Of a DNA stretch of 64,000 nucleotides, positions 1 to 27,749 are shown piece by piece. The first letter of the stretch is position 1; each line of letters starts with the position of its first letter. The stretch comes from Apus apus. Its lineage: Eukaryota; Chordata; Aves; Apodiformes; Apodidae. The position numbers and the translations under genes were made by a program. The stretch lies in contig NC_067294.1 of the NCBI RefSeq assembly GCF_020740795.1, positions 1,302,001 to 1,366,000 on the forward strand. The letters run 5' to 3'. Under the pieces are notes generated by a model that did not search any database, was not told where the DNA came from, and saw only the letters and a program-made list of their open reading frames with translations.

Positions 1-3000
1 AGTTTGGGAAGACAGGAGGTGTGCAGAGATCTGTGTGTCCATGACACAGAGGGAAACCACGTAAGTTTGCATAGTCTTGTTGATGTTTGAACTAAAAAGC
101 TTGTTGTTGGTTGTGGTTTTTGAACCCATCAACCTGAGTTGTGTTTCTTCACCCGGTTTGCAAAAAAATTCCATTTATGGCTGCTCTGAGTCTTTTGACT
201 TTCTGCCAGCTTTTTTATTTTGTGACTGCACATCTTATCCATGGAGCTTTGTCAACTTCTCTCTCCACGTCCAAAGCCTATAATTTCCTGTGCCTTCTCC
301 CCTCTGTCATTCTTGGCAGCAGGACCTCCTCAGAATTCCAGCGGGTTAGTGAGCCATAGGCCTGTGCAGTCAGGACCCAGAGCAGAATTCAGAAAAAAAC
401 AAAACAGTGGTTTACTTTGATCGAGCAGCACTGTTTGAGGAGAGCATGTTCTCTTCAGCGCTGTGCTCGATTTATTTACAAGTGGTGTTCCACATTCCTC
501 TTGTGTGCACAAGTTTGTCTGTTTTGCCTGCACACATAAAATTAAGCTGCCTTTGGTGGACCAGTCCATTTTATGTGTAAGATTGTTGGGATGATTTTCC
601 CTCTGTGTAGCTACTAAGTAGCTTGAAAGGACCCAGACTCCTGACTGGGGCCTCCCTGCGTTTACTATTAATATATCTAATAATTACCAGGAAGTCTTTG
701 AATCAGAAGATAAAACTTCATGAAAATAGGTCAGGGAAGGTTTTATAGATGTTATGAAAAAAATGTAGATTCCAGAGCCTTGATAAAAAATGTTACCCCA
801 TGACCTAATACTCTATAATTTTGTTCTCTGTAACTTTTTTTTAAGCCATGGGCTCGCAGTCAAAAACTCCAGAAATGCTGGCATGTTTGTAAAATATATT
901 AAAAACCCCAGCTGCTCCTTAGAGGGTGGAAGTTTTTTGTTCAGAGCAATGTGGGAGCTTTGGCAGGTTTTGTGCCTGGAGGTGGGTTCTGCACTCAGGT
1001 TTACTCAGTGCCTGCCCCGTGCAGGGGGTACTGAGGAGGCAGTGGCCAGGTGCTCGGATCTGATGGAACACAGAAACTTTCTTCCGAGTAATAAAAGTGA
1101 GATCTGACCTGAGATATCAGACATTACAGGGAAATGGGTCCCTCTCAGCACACCTGGGATGGAGCCACGCTGGGCAGGGGCAGAGCAGCTCTGCCAAGCT
1201 GGGGAGGGCTTTGCTCTCCACAGTTTTTTGTGTTTGAGGACAAGCTGCAATTTTGTTTCCTGCTTAAGTGTCTTCACTATCTAACTTCAGCAGTCGATTA
1301 TACTTTGGTTGAAAGAGTTTTTAATGTCATCTTTCTGAAGCAGATCTTCAGAAGATACTGCTGTAAATAACCTCGGAGTTGAAAGTAGCTTTTTTCTTGA
1401 ACTCTGAGTTGCTTGAAGAAACTTGTACTCAAAGACAAAATAGATGGCAAGAGAGTTGGAAAAAGTTGCACATTTAAATGTCACACCTTGTTAAAGGGCA
1501 CGTAAGTGAAAGGCTACACTGTGCCTGGGAAATGGGAAGCTGAGGGAGCAGGGAGGTGGGTGGTTGTTGCAGGATTTGTGCCACCTGTGTTGGTCAGGGA
1601 AGATGCCTGGTCCTCCTCTGGGGCTGGCCCCAGTGCAGTCACTCTGGGGAGGTGGTGTGTGACCTCTGTGTGACCACGGGGGGGGCTTTACTTCTTTTTT
1701 TTACTTAGTTTGTCAGTCTGTGTAAGCTGAGAGTGGAAGAAAGCTGTCAGGGAATCACACTTGCACTCCTTGTCCCCATATAAATGATAAAAATCAGGTT
1801 TTATTTTGAAGGAAGTGTAGCTGTTGCTTTCTGTTGAAGGCTTCTCTCCAGCTTCATCTTCACTTTAAACACAGGTTAATTTTATTTTTATCATCCCTTC
1901 CTTTCTTCCAGTTAGTAAAGATTAGAGGCATTTGAAGTGCCTTGCAAGGAAAGGTCCTTATCAAAAAGATACTTGTTCAGTGCATTATCACAGCTACTTT
2001 CACTTTTGAAAGGAACAGCTGAGGGAAATTAGAAATACCCAAAAGTGCTTTGCTGTTTAAAGCTTTTGTGTGTTTAAAAAATTAAATTCTGTAAATTGCA
2101 GATATAACTACAGGTGACTGGCTGGGCTGTTTGGGAAGCCTGGCCCACAGGTGCACCAAACCCCCTGGGTTTCGTTGCTAAATTGCCATCCTGGTTTGCC
2201 ACTGCCAGAGCACTTGAGTTAAATGTGTGTGTGACTTTAGGAACTGAGTCAAACATTTTCAACTTTTATTTATGGGGCCAACATTTGTCCTCATTTTAAA
2301 ACAAGGTCAGGAAGGTCCTATTTTAAAATGACATTCTAGCCTAAATGTAGGTTTTCAGTAACTCAGTAGCATCTTGTGTGTGTTAGTTAAAGCAATACTG
2401 TAGAGTTGTAAAAAAGTTTATAATCTACTGTGTTTTGGGAGACAGAGCTGGGTTTTTTGGGATGGGGTTGCTGAAGATTATACAAGTGCTAAAATTAGCC
2501 AGGCTTCATCTTTCAGGGCTAGATTTATGGGTAATAAATTAATTATTTATCAAAGGTCATTGTTATTGGCTTTTGTACAAGTGAATTGTCTGAGGACACA
2601 GACCTGGCCTTGGGGGCAGGAGGGATGTTTCACCAGGGAGTTGTGAGGAGCCCTTGGGAGAAGGGATTTTTGGGCAGAACGTGCAGAGCTGTGCAGATTT
2701 TAAGTTTCATTCTCTTGGGCTCCTTTGTGGCCAAGATATTTTTGTTGTTGAAGGGTTGTTCTGTGTTCATTGTTTGTCCAGCACCATGCTGTATGTCTGG
2801 GGAAAAAAAACCAAACAAATTTGAATGAAAATACATAAAACTAGCAGTGAAGCTTTTCCATGTTTAAGGAAGGTAAAGAAATAGACTAGCCAGTTCCCCT
2901 CCATGTTGAAGGTACATGGCAGTGGGGTTTATGGAGGTTACAGAGGGATTTTGGAGTTTCAGCTTTTGTGGAGTGAAATGCACATGGTCCTTCTTACAAC

Positions 3001-3167
3001 CAAGCAAGTGGGAGAGCAGAGCTGAGGAGTAGGGAGCGTTGGGGGGGTTTCTTTTTCTGAGGTTACGTGCCATCCTTTCAGTGGAAAGAGGATCTTGATG
3101 CCAGCACGGGCTTTGAGATGTGAAAATTCCCAGTGAGAAAAACATTTGTGTTCTTTTATTCCCTTAG
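1..3167 (+). other. AFF4: AFF4 intron (5' part outside window)
   Basis: No open frame here matches the AFF4 segment expected just upstream (the ALF-region exon), so that exon lies before the window. The stretch is AT-rich with scattered homopolymer runs and ends in the acceptor TTCCCTTAG at 3167. I see no other gene or recognisable repeat in it. Confidence 0.7.
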
Positions 3168-20141
<16,974 letters not shown>

Positions 20142-23100
20142 TGTTTGGAACTGAAGGAATGGAAATTGGAACACGTTGATCTCGCTGCCTCTGATTTATC
20201 TCCACAACACTGTGTCATGTCAATAAGGAAGACTGCCATAACACGTTGCTTAGTTGACACTAAGAGCAAGGAATGCTTTCACATGTCTCCCATCCTCTTT
20301 TGTGTTTTGTGTTTTAACCCCAAATCATCTGGTTTAATGGACTTGTTCAGTGTTCCCCTTTTAAGTTATTTAAATATTTTAAAATTCGCTACATATAAAG
20401 ATGTAGTTTTGCTGATCTGTCCTGGATAGATCATTGGAATTCCAGTCATAATACAGAAATAGTCAGTTTAAATCCTATTTATTTTAAGTTGTTGTTTTGT
20501 TTTTTTTTTAAAATTTTAATTTTGAAAAGCCCAATTTGGGGCAGTTTTTAGCTATTTCTTCCCTAAATTTACTCTTTCGAGTACTTAGAAAAAAATTAAA
20601 CATAGACACTTTATTTAAGTACTTTGTGAGCTTTGTTACTCTGTAATGTCTTGTGGTGGTAGAGCCTGTGAAAGGAACTAGGGTTGATAGGTTCTAACCT
20701 GTAGGGACACCATACTTTTCATGCCTAATGCTTATGAGTCAACTAATAAATGACAACTACAGATTTATTATTGCAGAATTTGTACTAAATAGAAAAGTTC
20801 CAGATATTCTTCTACGTATTAAGATACTTCATTTAAATGAATTATAAAGAAATTTATATGGAAAAGTATTTAGCTGGATCTGACTTGGATTGTTTTCAAG
20901 GCAGTTTCAAAGCATCGATTAACACTATAACAATCACAAAACATTACAGTAATTTGCATTTAATGTAATATGCAAGTAACGGTGTAGGAATGAACTTCAG
21001 TCTGATGGGTGTGATGCATACAGGAAAGGTTTCCAAAATGGACAATCTCATACTCTTTTTGTAGCTCTTCATTTAAAATACATTTTGTTTCCTTGTTTGT
21101 CATTCTTTGACACTTAGAAAATCGGTGAACTTTGTGGTTAAAAAACCTGACCATAGTTAAGTTCCTACCAGAACTGCCATTTGCATCTTTTCCATCGACT
21201 GAGAAACCAGGAATCTTTAGTAGAAATGGAGATCCATGTTTTCCTTTTAGGGTCTGATAGGTGATGGACACTACAGGATGCCAGTGCACCAGCCAGCGTG
21301 GGGCGGGAGCGCGCCGGCCGGGACGGGGAAACCGCCTGGTTTGATGCAGAGTGGATTGGAAACTTGTATTTACCCCGTGGTAACGAAGGTCCCGTTGATG
21401 TTTGTTGGAGCATGTCACACTCACTGGCGAGGGAGCGACGCGGTGCAGCAGCAATGGCTGGTGGAGTTGCAGCTGACCACCCTCCCCCAGAGCAGACCAG
21501 AGTACCTTCCACAGAAGGTGCCTGGCTGAGTCAAGGTTTCAACTGCTACTGCTTTCAGTATTGCTTAGTGCCCCTAACATGTCTGGTGTGCCTTATGCCT
21601 TACTTTTAGATGAAGATTTTATGAACTGTTTACAAGATGTTTTACAGCAGGACCAGGTATACTGTATGCAGTGGTCTTCTGCAGTACTTGGGTAAAATTC
21701 CACTTCCTTTTGCAAAGTCCTAGTGTCTGTCCCACAGCCTGACTTCTCATTGCAGTGGTCTCCTTTTGAAGAGTCAAACTCTGAATCCTTTGGAGTGAGA
21801 TGGTGGAATGCTGCTGTGTTTTCTCTCCCATTTGACCCTTTGTTCTGTACCAGATAACGAACGTGCATGTTCAGGAAAATGATTGCACTAAATTTTTTTG
21901 TGTAGTTGTAGTTAAGTGCCAAAATCACGGCAACCTCGAGAGAAGGAATAGAATTCTACGCTACTTAGTACTGCAGTATGTCCTATGGGCTTTAAGAGTT
22001 TAGAAGTTTTGCAAATTAGTAACCTACTACAAGGTAGCTGCATATTCGTAGAGCTTCCTTTGTGTTCCAGCGTCTTTTGTACTTCCAGAGAAAAGCTTTG
22101 CTATGTCCCAGTCCATCCGTGGTTCACAGGCCTGGGACTTGTTCCCTGACAGCCGGATTTACTCTTCAGGTCTGTTGGAGCATCCTTTTTATTGAATCAC
22201 TGTGCAAGGTCACGTTTCTGTTGGTGTTTGCTGTTGGAGACATGACTCTGTACCCTCAGACTCCGCCCCGTGGCTCGTGGGACACTCGGCTGTTTCCCTC
22301 CACCTCTCTCAAGTGCCTCGCACACTCTTGACGCTAGAGAAGAGAAACCTTTGTAGACGTGGCGTTCACAGTTTTATTTCCGGCGTAGCGCTGCACTAGC
22401 CAGCATGGCTGTTTTTTTGGCTTGCTCCTCTGTGCACAGTCACCATTACTGTTAGCAGGAATGGTCTCATCTCTGGGAATTTTTTTTCCTTTAATCTAGA
22501 GTCCCACAAATACCTTTTGGTGTGGCGCTGAATTGGTCTCTTAAAAATGTATCTCTGTCCCTAGAGCAGTGGATCTTTGAGCGACCAGGAGACTTTTTGC
22601 ATCGGGTCAAAATGTGGACCTGAACTGGTTGAAAGTGTCCCACCTAAACAGTCTACTTGTTGTCAGGTTTCCCCTCGAGTGCTGTCCCAGGTCTTCTGTC
22701 TGTAGGGGGGATGTGCAGTGGTCTTGTCAATTGAAAAGAAATGCCTTACGCACCTGCGGCTGTGTCAGACTGGTAGCTCCACGTTTCCCAAATCCAAAAG
22801 CATATCTGAATTTGGGATTTTCCAGCTAAGTTTCCGAGAAAAAAGTTACGTACTTGGCCAGATTTCATAGCTAACAGAATGCAACCACAGAACAGGCTTC
22901 CCCCCTTTGCCCAGGGGCAGGGAAGGGGCCCAGCCCGCCCTTGGCACCTCTGAGCAGCCGCAGTGGAAACGCTTGTTGCCCGGCGCTCTCGCGACTGCCG
23001 AGGAGGGAATCCCAGACTCCTGCCTTCCCACATGATTCCCGAGAGGATTGTACATTGAATACATATCAAGGCCGTAGTTGTAATTCCCTCACTGAACATG

Positions 23101-24632
23101 GTCCCAGTTGGTGAATCTTTAAAATGGCTTAATCAGACTAGGCTTGCTCAGATATCAATACGATTTGAATTTGCTGTCAAACTTGCAGGTCCCTCGGTGA
23201 TAAGGTGCAACCAGTGATAATTCCAAACAAATCTTCAGGACACCAGAGTCAAACAGCCCAAGACTTTTGATTTGAAACTATTAGCCATAAAGCAGAGCAT
23301 ATGGATGGCTCTCCTTGGCTTTCGATGGCAGTATGCAATTTATATTGTATGTCTTTAAATATATATGTATATATATATGAACTCAGTCTGTCCAAAGTAT
23401 ATGTTATACTTGTTTTTAGATTATGGTGCAGCTGACTATATTGATATATTATTTATTGAGTGCTGAATCACCATCTTATTGGTGATAAATCTTGCATATT
23501 ATACAGGAGTGCAATGTATATTCCTTTAGATTGCTGAGGCTTGATTGCTGTGATAACAAAAACCACCCTGAAAGGTATTTATGAATGGCCCCAAGACACA
23601 GAGTCAGTACTTTATGGAACTAATGTAGCACTTGCCCGGGGCAAGTAAAATAAACCCGTAGGCAGATAATTATGTAGCTTGCCAAAATGGCAAACTGCTG
23701 GAAAGAGAGACTACCTTTGCTGTACTTCATGTTTCACTTACCTACCAGGTATTTGCTGTCACTGCAGTGTTTCTGTTAAGGCAGATAAAAAAGGGCCTGA
23801 GCAAGTCAAGTTTGAATTGCCCACTGGGGAGTAAACAACTTCCAAATTGTTACATTCCTGACAAAGATTTTGGTCAGGGTTTAAATTACTCTGTCTGATG
23901 AATCAGTGTTATGGAAAACTCTGCGTTTCCAAGCAACAAAGTTACTTCTAGACCTCTTTACATGGAAGGGGTAGCCAAAGCCTTCGCCAGCCAACTCGGA
24001 CACATCCAGACCTAGTCCAGCAGACAGATTTCCCAAGCAGGAAAGTTACATAAACTCAATCAATCAGGGAATTGTGATCTGTGTCCAGCTCCATGACTTC
24101 TGGAGGAACCTGCCTGTGGTGCAGGGGCAGCTCCTGGGGAGGCTTCTGCCCCCCACCCCAGGTCCCTGCAGCCAGCTCTGCCTGTGCCATGGAGCTGCAC
24201 CCCAGGATGGAGGCACAGTGCAGAGCTGGGGGGGCTCTCTGCCTCAGTGTTTCACCCCTTTTAATTCCATCTAGGAGCTTGGTGGCCGTGTCTCCATTCC
24301 CAGTGCAACTGCCCTGTGCTCCCGGGGCTGCTGCAGCTGGGAGGGCAGGGTTCCCTGGCTGCAGCTTTATGTGCAGCCCAGGTTGTTGCCGGAGCTGGGT
24401 GCACGGGGCTCCTGCAGTGCTTGTTGGGGGCTGCACTGGCATCACACATCCCAAAACTCAGCTCCAAGGACCAGGCATGACTTTTGCAAGCACAGTCCCT
24501 GACGTTTGTATCTGGTCCCCGTTTTAAATTGTTTTAAGAAATTTTGTATATGGAGGATAAAGTGCTTATATATTTATTAAAGATCCTTTATCTTATTTGA
24601 AATTATTATTTGGTGAAGAAGGGTTTTTCTTT

Positions 24633-24660
24633 GGGGGGAGGGCTGGGGGGGGGGGGGGAG
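24633..24660 (+). repeat. G-run in AFF4 3' UTR
   Basis: A run of guanines broken only by a few other bases (GGGGGG, AGGG, then about 14 G). In the RNA it could form a G-quadruplex; it is also a likely site of length polymorphism or sequencing error. Confidence 0.6.
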
Positions 24661-25205
24661 GTAACTTTTAACCTGTCACTTATAAATGAAGCCCTTATTA
24701 ATCCTACAGGAAGGTACTGTTAGTAACTAATGGGATGTCTCTGTTTTATGCTTTGTACATGACAAGTCCATGTGTTACATTTTGTTTCTATCAAAATATT
24801 TAGGCATCTGTCTTCAACCAAAACCTAAAAAAAAAAAAGCAAACTGTGATTTTATTTGTTGCAATACATTTGAAATTTCAAAGGGTACTTTGGGGCTCGA
24901 AATTAGGATTTTTAAGTCAGTATGTGCATTTCACGTAATAAAGCTGTTAATGGTGAGCAAAGTATTATATACTAACTAGATTTTTTCCACATCTGTATAG
25001 TATATTCTATGTATTTTGTGGTATTGAGATTATAGAAAGTTTAGTGTCTGAAACATGCGTTTAATGTGTATTTTTAAACAAATTTATGGCAATTAAAATA
25101 TTTGGAGAAAAGGGTATCACATTTCAATTTGTAAAGATCTTTTTAACTACTGTGTCATTAAAATGCTTTGTACAATGCAAAACTGTAACTGGAGAAACTA
25201 AGTTT

Positions 25206-25236
25206 AATAAATATCAAATAGATTTTCTGTATTAAA
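25206..25236 (+). terminator. AFF4: AFF4 distal poly(A) signals
   Basis: AATAAA at 25206-25211 and ATTAAA at 25231-25236 are followed by the GT/T-rich downstream element TGCTTGTATCTGGTGTTTGG. This is the likely main cleavage region, around 25240-25255. Confidence 0.75.
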
Positions 25237-25250
25237 CTTCAAGACCACTG

Positions 25251-25901
25251 TGCTTGTATCTGGTGTTTGGGCTTTCTCCTGGGTACTACAATTTTAAACA
25301 CTTTTCTTTTTTGATCCTAGTGCTCTATAACAGGCAAATGACATGAATTATTTCTGCCCTAGACCCGCTGATGTTTGTCTGATCAGAAGTTTCTCTCAGC
25401 CCTCCAAGTTAACCTGCAACTGGTCAGATTGGATTTTGATCAAGTTATTTTTAAACAGTAGGTAGTTCAGTGGCAAAAGTCAGACTGGGACATTGATGAA
25501 AGTAAATTTGATTAGAAGTAATACAAAGTAAATACTTCAGCTTCCAGTTATCACTGGGTATGTTTGGCGTTTTGACAATGCTATCAGTATTATCAGCTTG
25601 TTTGCTCCTTCTTTCTAACAGGCCTTTATCTGAGGTGCTGATAAGAGTTTGGCTGTTGAGACTGAAAGGAGATGGAAGCGTCACCTACTCTGCACTGGCC
25701 AGGCTGAAGGATGAAGGTCTGAAGTCCAGCGTGGAACAAGCACTCCTTGAAACGCCTGCTCACCATACGCTTTGCTCACCAGGATACAAGGAAAACCAAG
25801 GTGTTTTGCTGAGTAGAAGGTTTTAATTCAGACCTCAAAAAAATAATATTATTATATGAACCATTGTGAAAAACCAAAACGAACATGAGCTGCAGGGTCC
25901 T
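25251..25901. other. Short convergent intergenic gap between AFF4 and LEAP2
   Basis: About 0.65 kb separates the AFF4 cleavage region from the LEAP2 poly(A) signal. No gene or repeat is supported here. Confidence 0.6.
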
Positions 25902-25907
25902 TTTATT
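25902..25907 (-). terminator. LEAP2: LEAP2 poly(A) signal
   Basis: TTTATT on the + strand reads AATAAA on the - strand, about 230 nt past the LEAP2 stop. It is the first such signal downstream on that strand. Confidence 0.6.
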
Positions 25908-26134
25908 GAGGTTGGGCAAAGAGTCTTCCTGAAGGGTGTGCTGCAGAGGTACAGCCTAGGTTAGAAGATGCTCTTAGGCTCTTTCACATCCTTTTCTCAG
26001 TTTGTGTGAGAGAAATGTTAGCTACATCGATTGCTGGATTCCCAGTCCTGGCTTTCAGCGGTGAATAAATATTTCCCAGGCAGAGTGGAGCAGTGTCAGC
26101 AGTAACAGTGAGGGGTGGTCTTCATCCTGGCCAG

Positions 26135-27646
26135 TCACTCCGAGGCTGTTCTGAGGAAGCAGCGGTTCTTCCTGCAAGACAAACCAGCAGCTCAGACACC
26201 CTGCACACTGCTCCTGTTCCCCAGCTCACAGTGCTGCTCTCATTCAGCTCCTGCCTGTGCACGTTGTATTCACTCCTAAACTCTAATTTGTCCTGATTCA
26301 TTTGATGTTTGTGTAATGACTCCACGATGCAGGTTACCCAGAGCTAGATGGTGGGGCTGCAGTGTGGAAATCACACACAACAGAAATCCCTTCCTGTCCC
26401 CATCCTCCTGCAGCTGCTGCTAAGTTCACCTGTGTTCAGCAGCAGAAGTGAATTATGCATTTCAAATGCATGAAAAGTAACAGCCCTGCTACCCTGTCCT
26501 CTTAGCATTATCCACCCCATCCCTGCTTTCAGGTTGTGCCCTGTAAGTGCCACAAAATCACCTCTCAGTTGCTAAATAGTAATTTTAACAAATTTATCTC
26601 TGTAGTTGGACAATTTGCTCATGCTCATGAGATCTCAATAGCTTTTTGATATTTTAATTGTCTTTAAACTATGAGCTGAAGTAATCAAAGTGCTTCAGAG
26701 TAGGAGACTGCTTTTAATTAATATATGCTTTAAAGTTAGCAGTATTTGCTTTAAGAAGGATTAATGTTAAGGTATCTATGTGATTACCTAAAAGCTGCCT
26801 GGAGTCCTCTGTTCTCTTCTGAGAAGACAGGTTATTTGTGGCTGCAATGGGAGGACTCGGGCCTGTCACCAGGAACGCCTGGACTCTGCTCTGTTTGCCA
26901 TGCTTACCAAAGAGGTCTGAATCTGTTGCCCCATCCCTAGTCCTGGTGTCTTTTTTTATGCATAGAATTAACTCTGTATCTCCTCTGGGTGAGAATACGT
27001 GGGAACTTCCTCTGCTTAATGTCCCAGGAAGGGCCTGAGCGTTGGCCAGGAGGAGTTACCTGCAGAGCATCGTGATGCACTCGCTGTTATCCCTGCAGGA
27101 GGCTCCGACGGGTCTCAGGGAAACTCCTCTCCAGAAGGGTGTCATCCTCCTCTGTCTGGTCAGCTGAGCTTGGTGCAGGGAAGCACAGTGTGTCTGGAAC
27201 AGAGTGGCAGTGCTACTGTCACAACATGCAGCCACTGAGCAGTTGCTCACTCTGATGCTCAGGTCAATAGTCTTAAGTGAGGAACTTGAAATCTTTCTCA
27301 TTTTTGGGTCACATCATGCTGTATTAAATATAATTGCTTGTATGACAAGCCCAAAGAAGTATAAAACGATTCACTCTGTTTTTTAACCTTGGGAGAGGAG
27401 GCAGTTACTTGCTAAGTTGTATCTGGTACCCCAGTAGTCACCAGGCAGTTACTCTTAGTTTTTTATGCTGTTGAGTACTCTTAAAGAGCTCTCCTGTCAC
27501 CTCTAACTCCTCCCAGTTATTCCTGCAAATCACAACAGTTTTTATTAACTATCTGACCATTTCAATTAGCAATTAGTGTCTCTGTTTACCTGGCTGAGCA
27601 GCAGTGAGCAGAGCAAGAAGATGGCCATGGTTTTCCAGCAGTGCAT
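26135..27646 (-). CDS. LEAP2: LEAP2, liver-expressed antimicrobial peptide 2 (three exons)
   Basis: A secreted cationic peptide, known as an antimicrobial and as an endogenous antagonist/inverse agonist of the ghrelin receptor GHSR. Exons on the - strand: 27646-27590 (signal peptide, [19 protein letters not shown]), 27193-27060, and 26171-26135 with stop TGA. All junctions are GT-AG and phases match (phase 0, then AG/G). The precursor has 75 residues. A basic site RQRR precedes the mature 40-residue peptide, which starts [18 protein letters not shown] and has cysteines at mature positions 17, 23, 28 and 33, the LEAP2 two-disulfide pattern. Length and cysteine spacing equal those of the mammalian mature peptide, and its N-terminal [12 protein letters not shown] segment, important for GHSR binding in mammals, is unchanged. 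The gene is convergent with AFF4, as expected from the human order. Confidence 0.95.
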
Positions 27647-27743
27647 CTTCAGAGGCTGAGCTGCCACTGGGGCTGCAGGACCAGCCTTGGGTGGAGGAGG
27701 CAGGAGGAGCTCCAAATAGACCTTCCCAAGCTTCAGTGGGATT

Positions 27744-27749
27744 TTTATA
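27744..27749 (-). promoter_or_regulatory. LEAP2: LEAP2 TATA box
   Basis: The - strand reads CTATAAAAAT, about 100 nt before the LEAP2 start codon. This would place transcription start near 27715 and give a 5' UTR of roughly 70 nt. The spacing suits a tissue-restricted TATA promoter. Confidence 0.55.

Larger units (their letters stand above)
20142..25250 (+). other. AFF4: AFF4 3' untranslated region
   Basis: About 5.1 kb follows the AFF4 stop without a supported gene. It is mostly AT-rich and ends at two adjacent poly(A) signals with a GT-rich tract after them. Candidate internal signals AATAAA occur at 20745, 23649 and 24937, and ATTAAA at 24576, so shorter transcripts are possible. A (TA)-rich tract lies near 23360-23385, and a GC-rich block at about 24100-24470 stands out from its surroundings. 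Short open frames here lack any recognised homology. Confidence 0.8.

Noticed and set aside
20960-21609. Overlapping open frames of 100-164 codons in the AFF4 3' UTR
   Set aside because: They lie on both strands inside a long 3' UTR and show no homology that I recognise.
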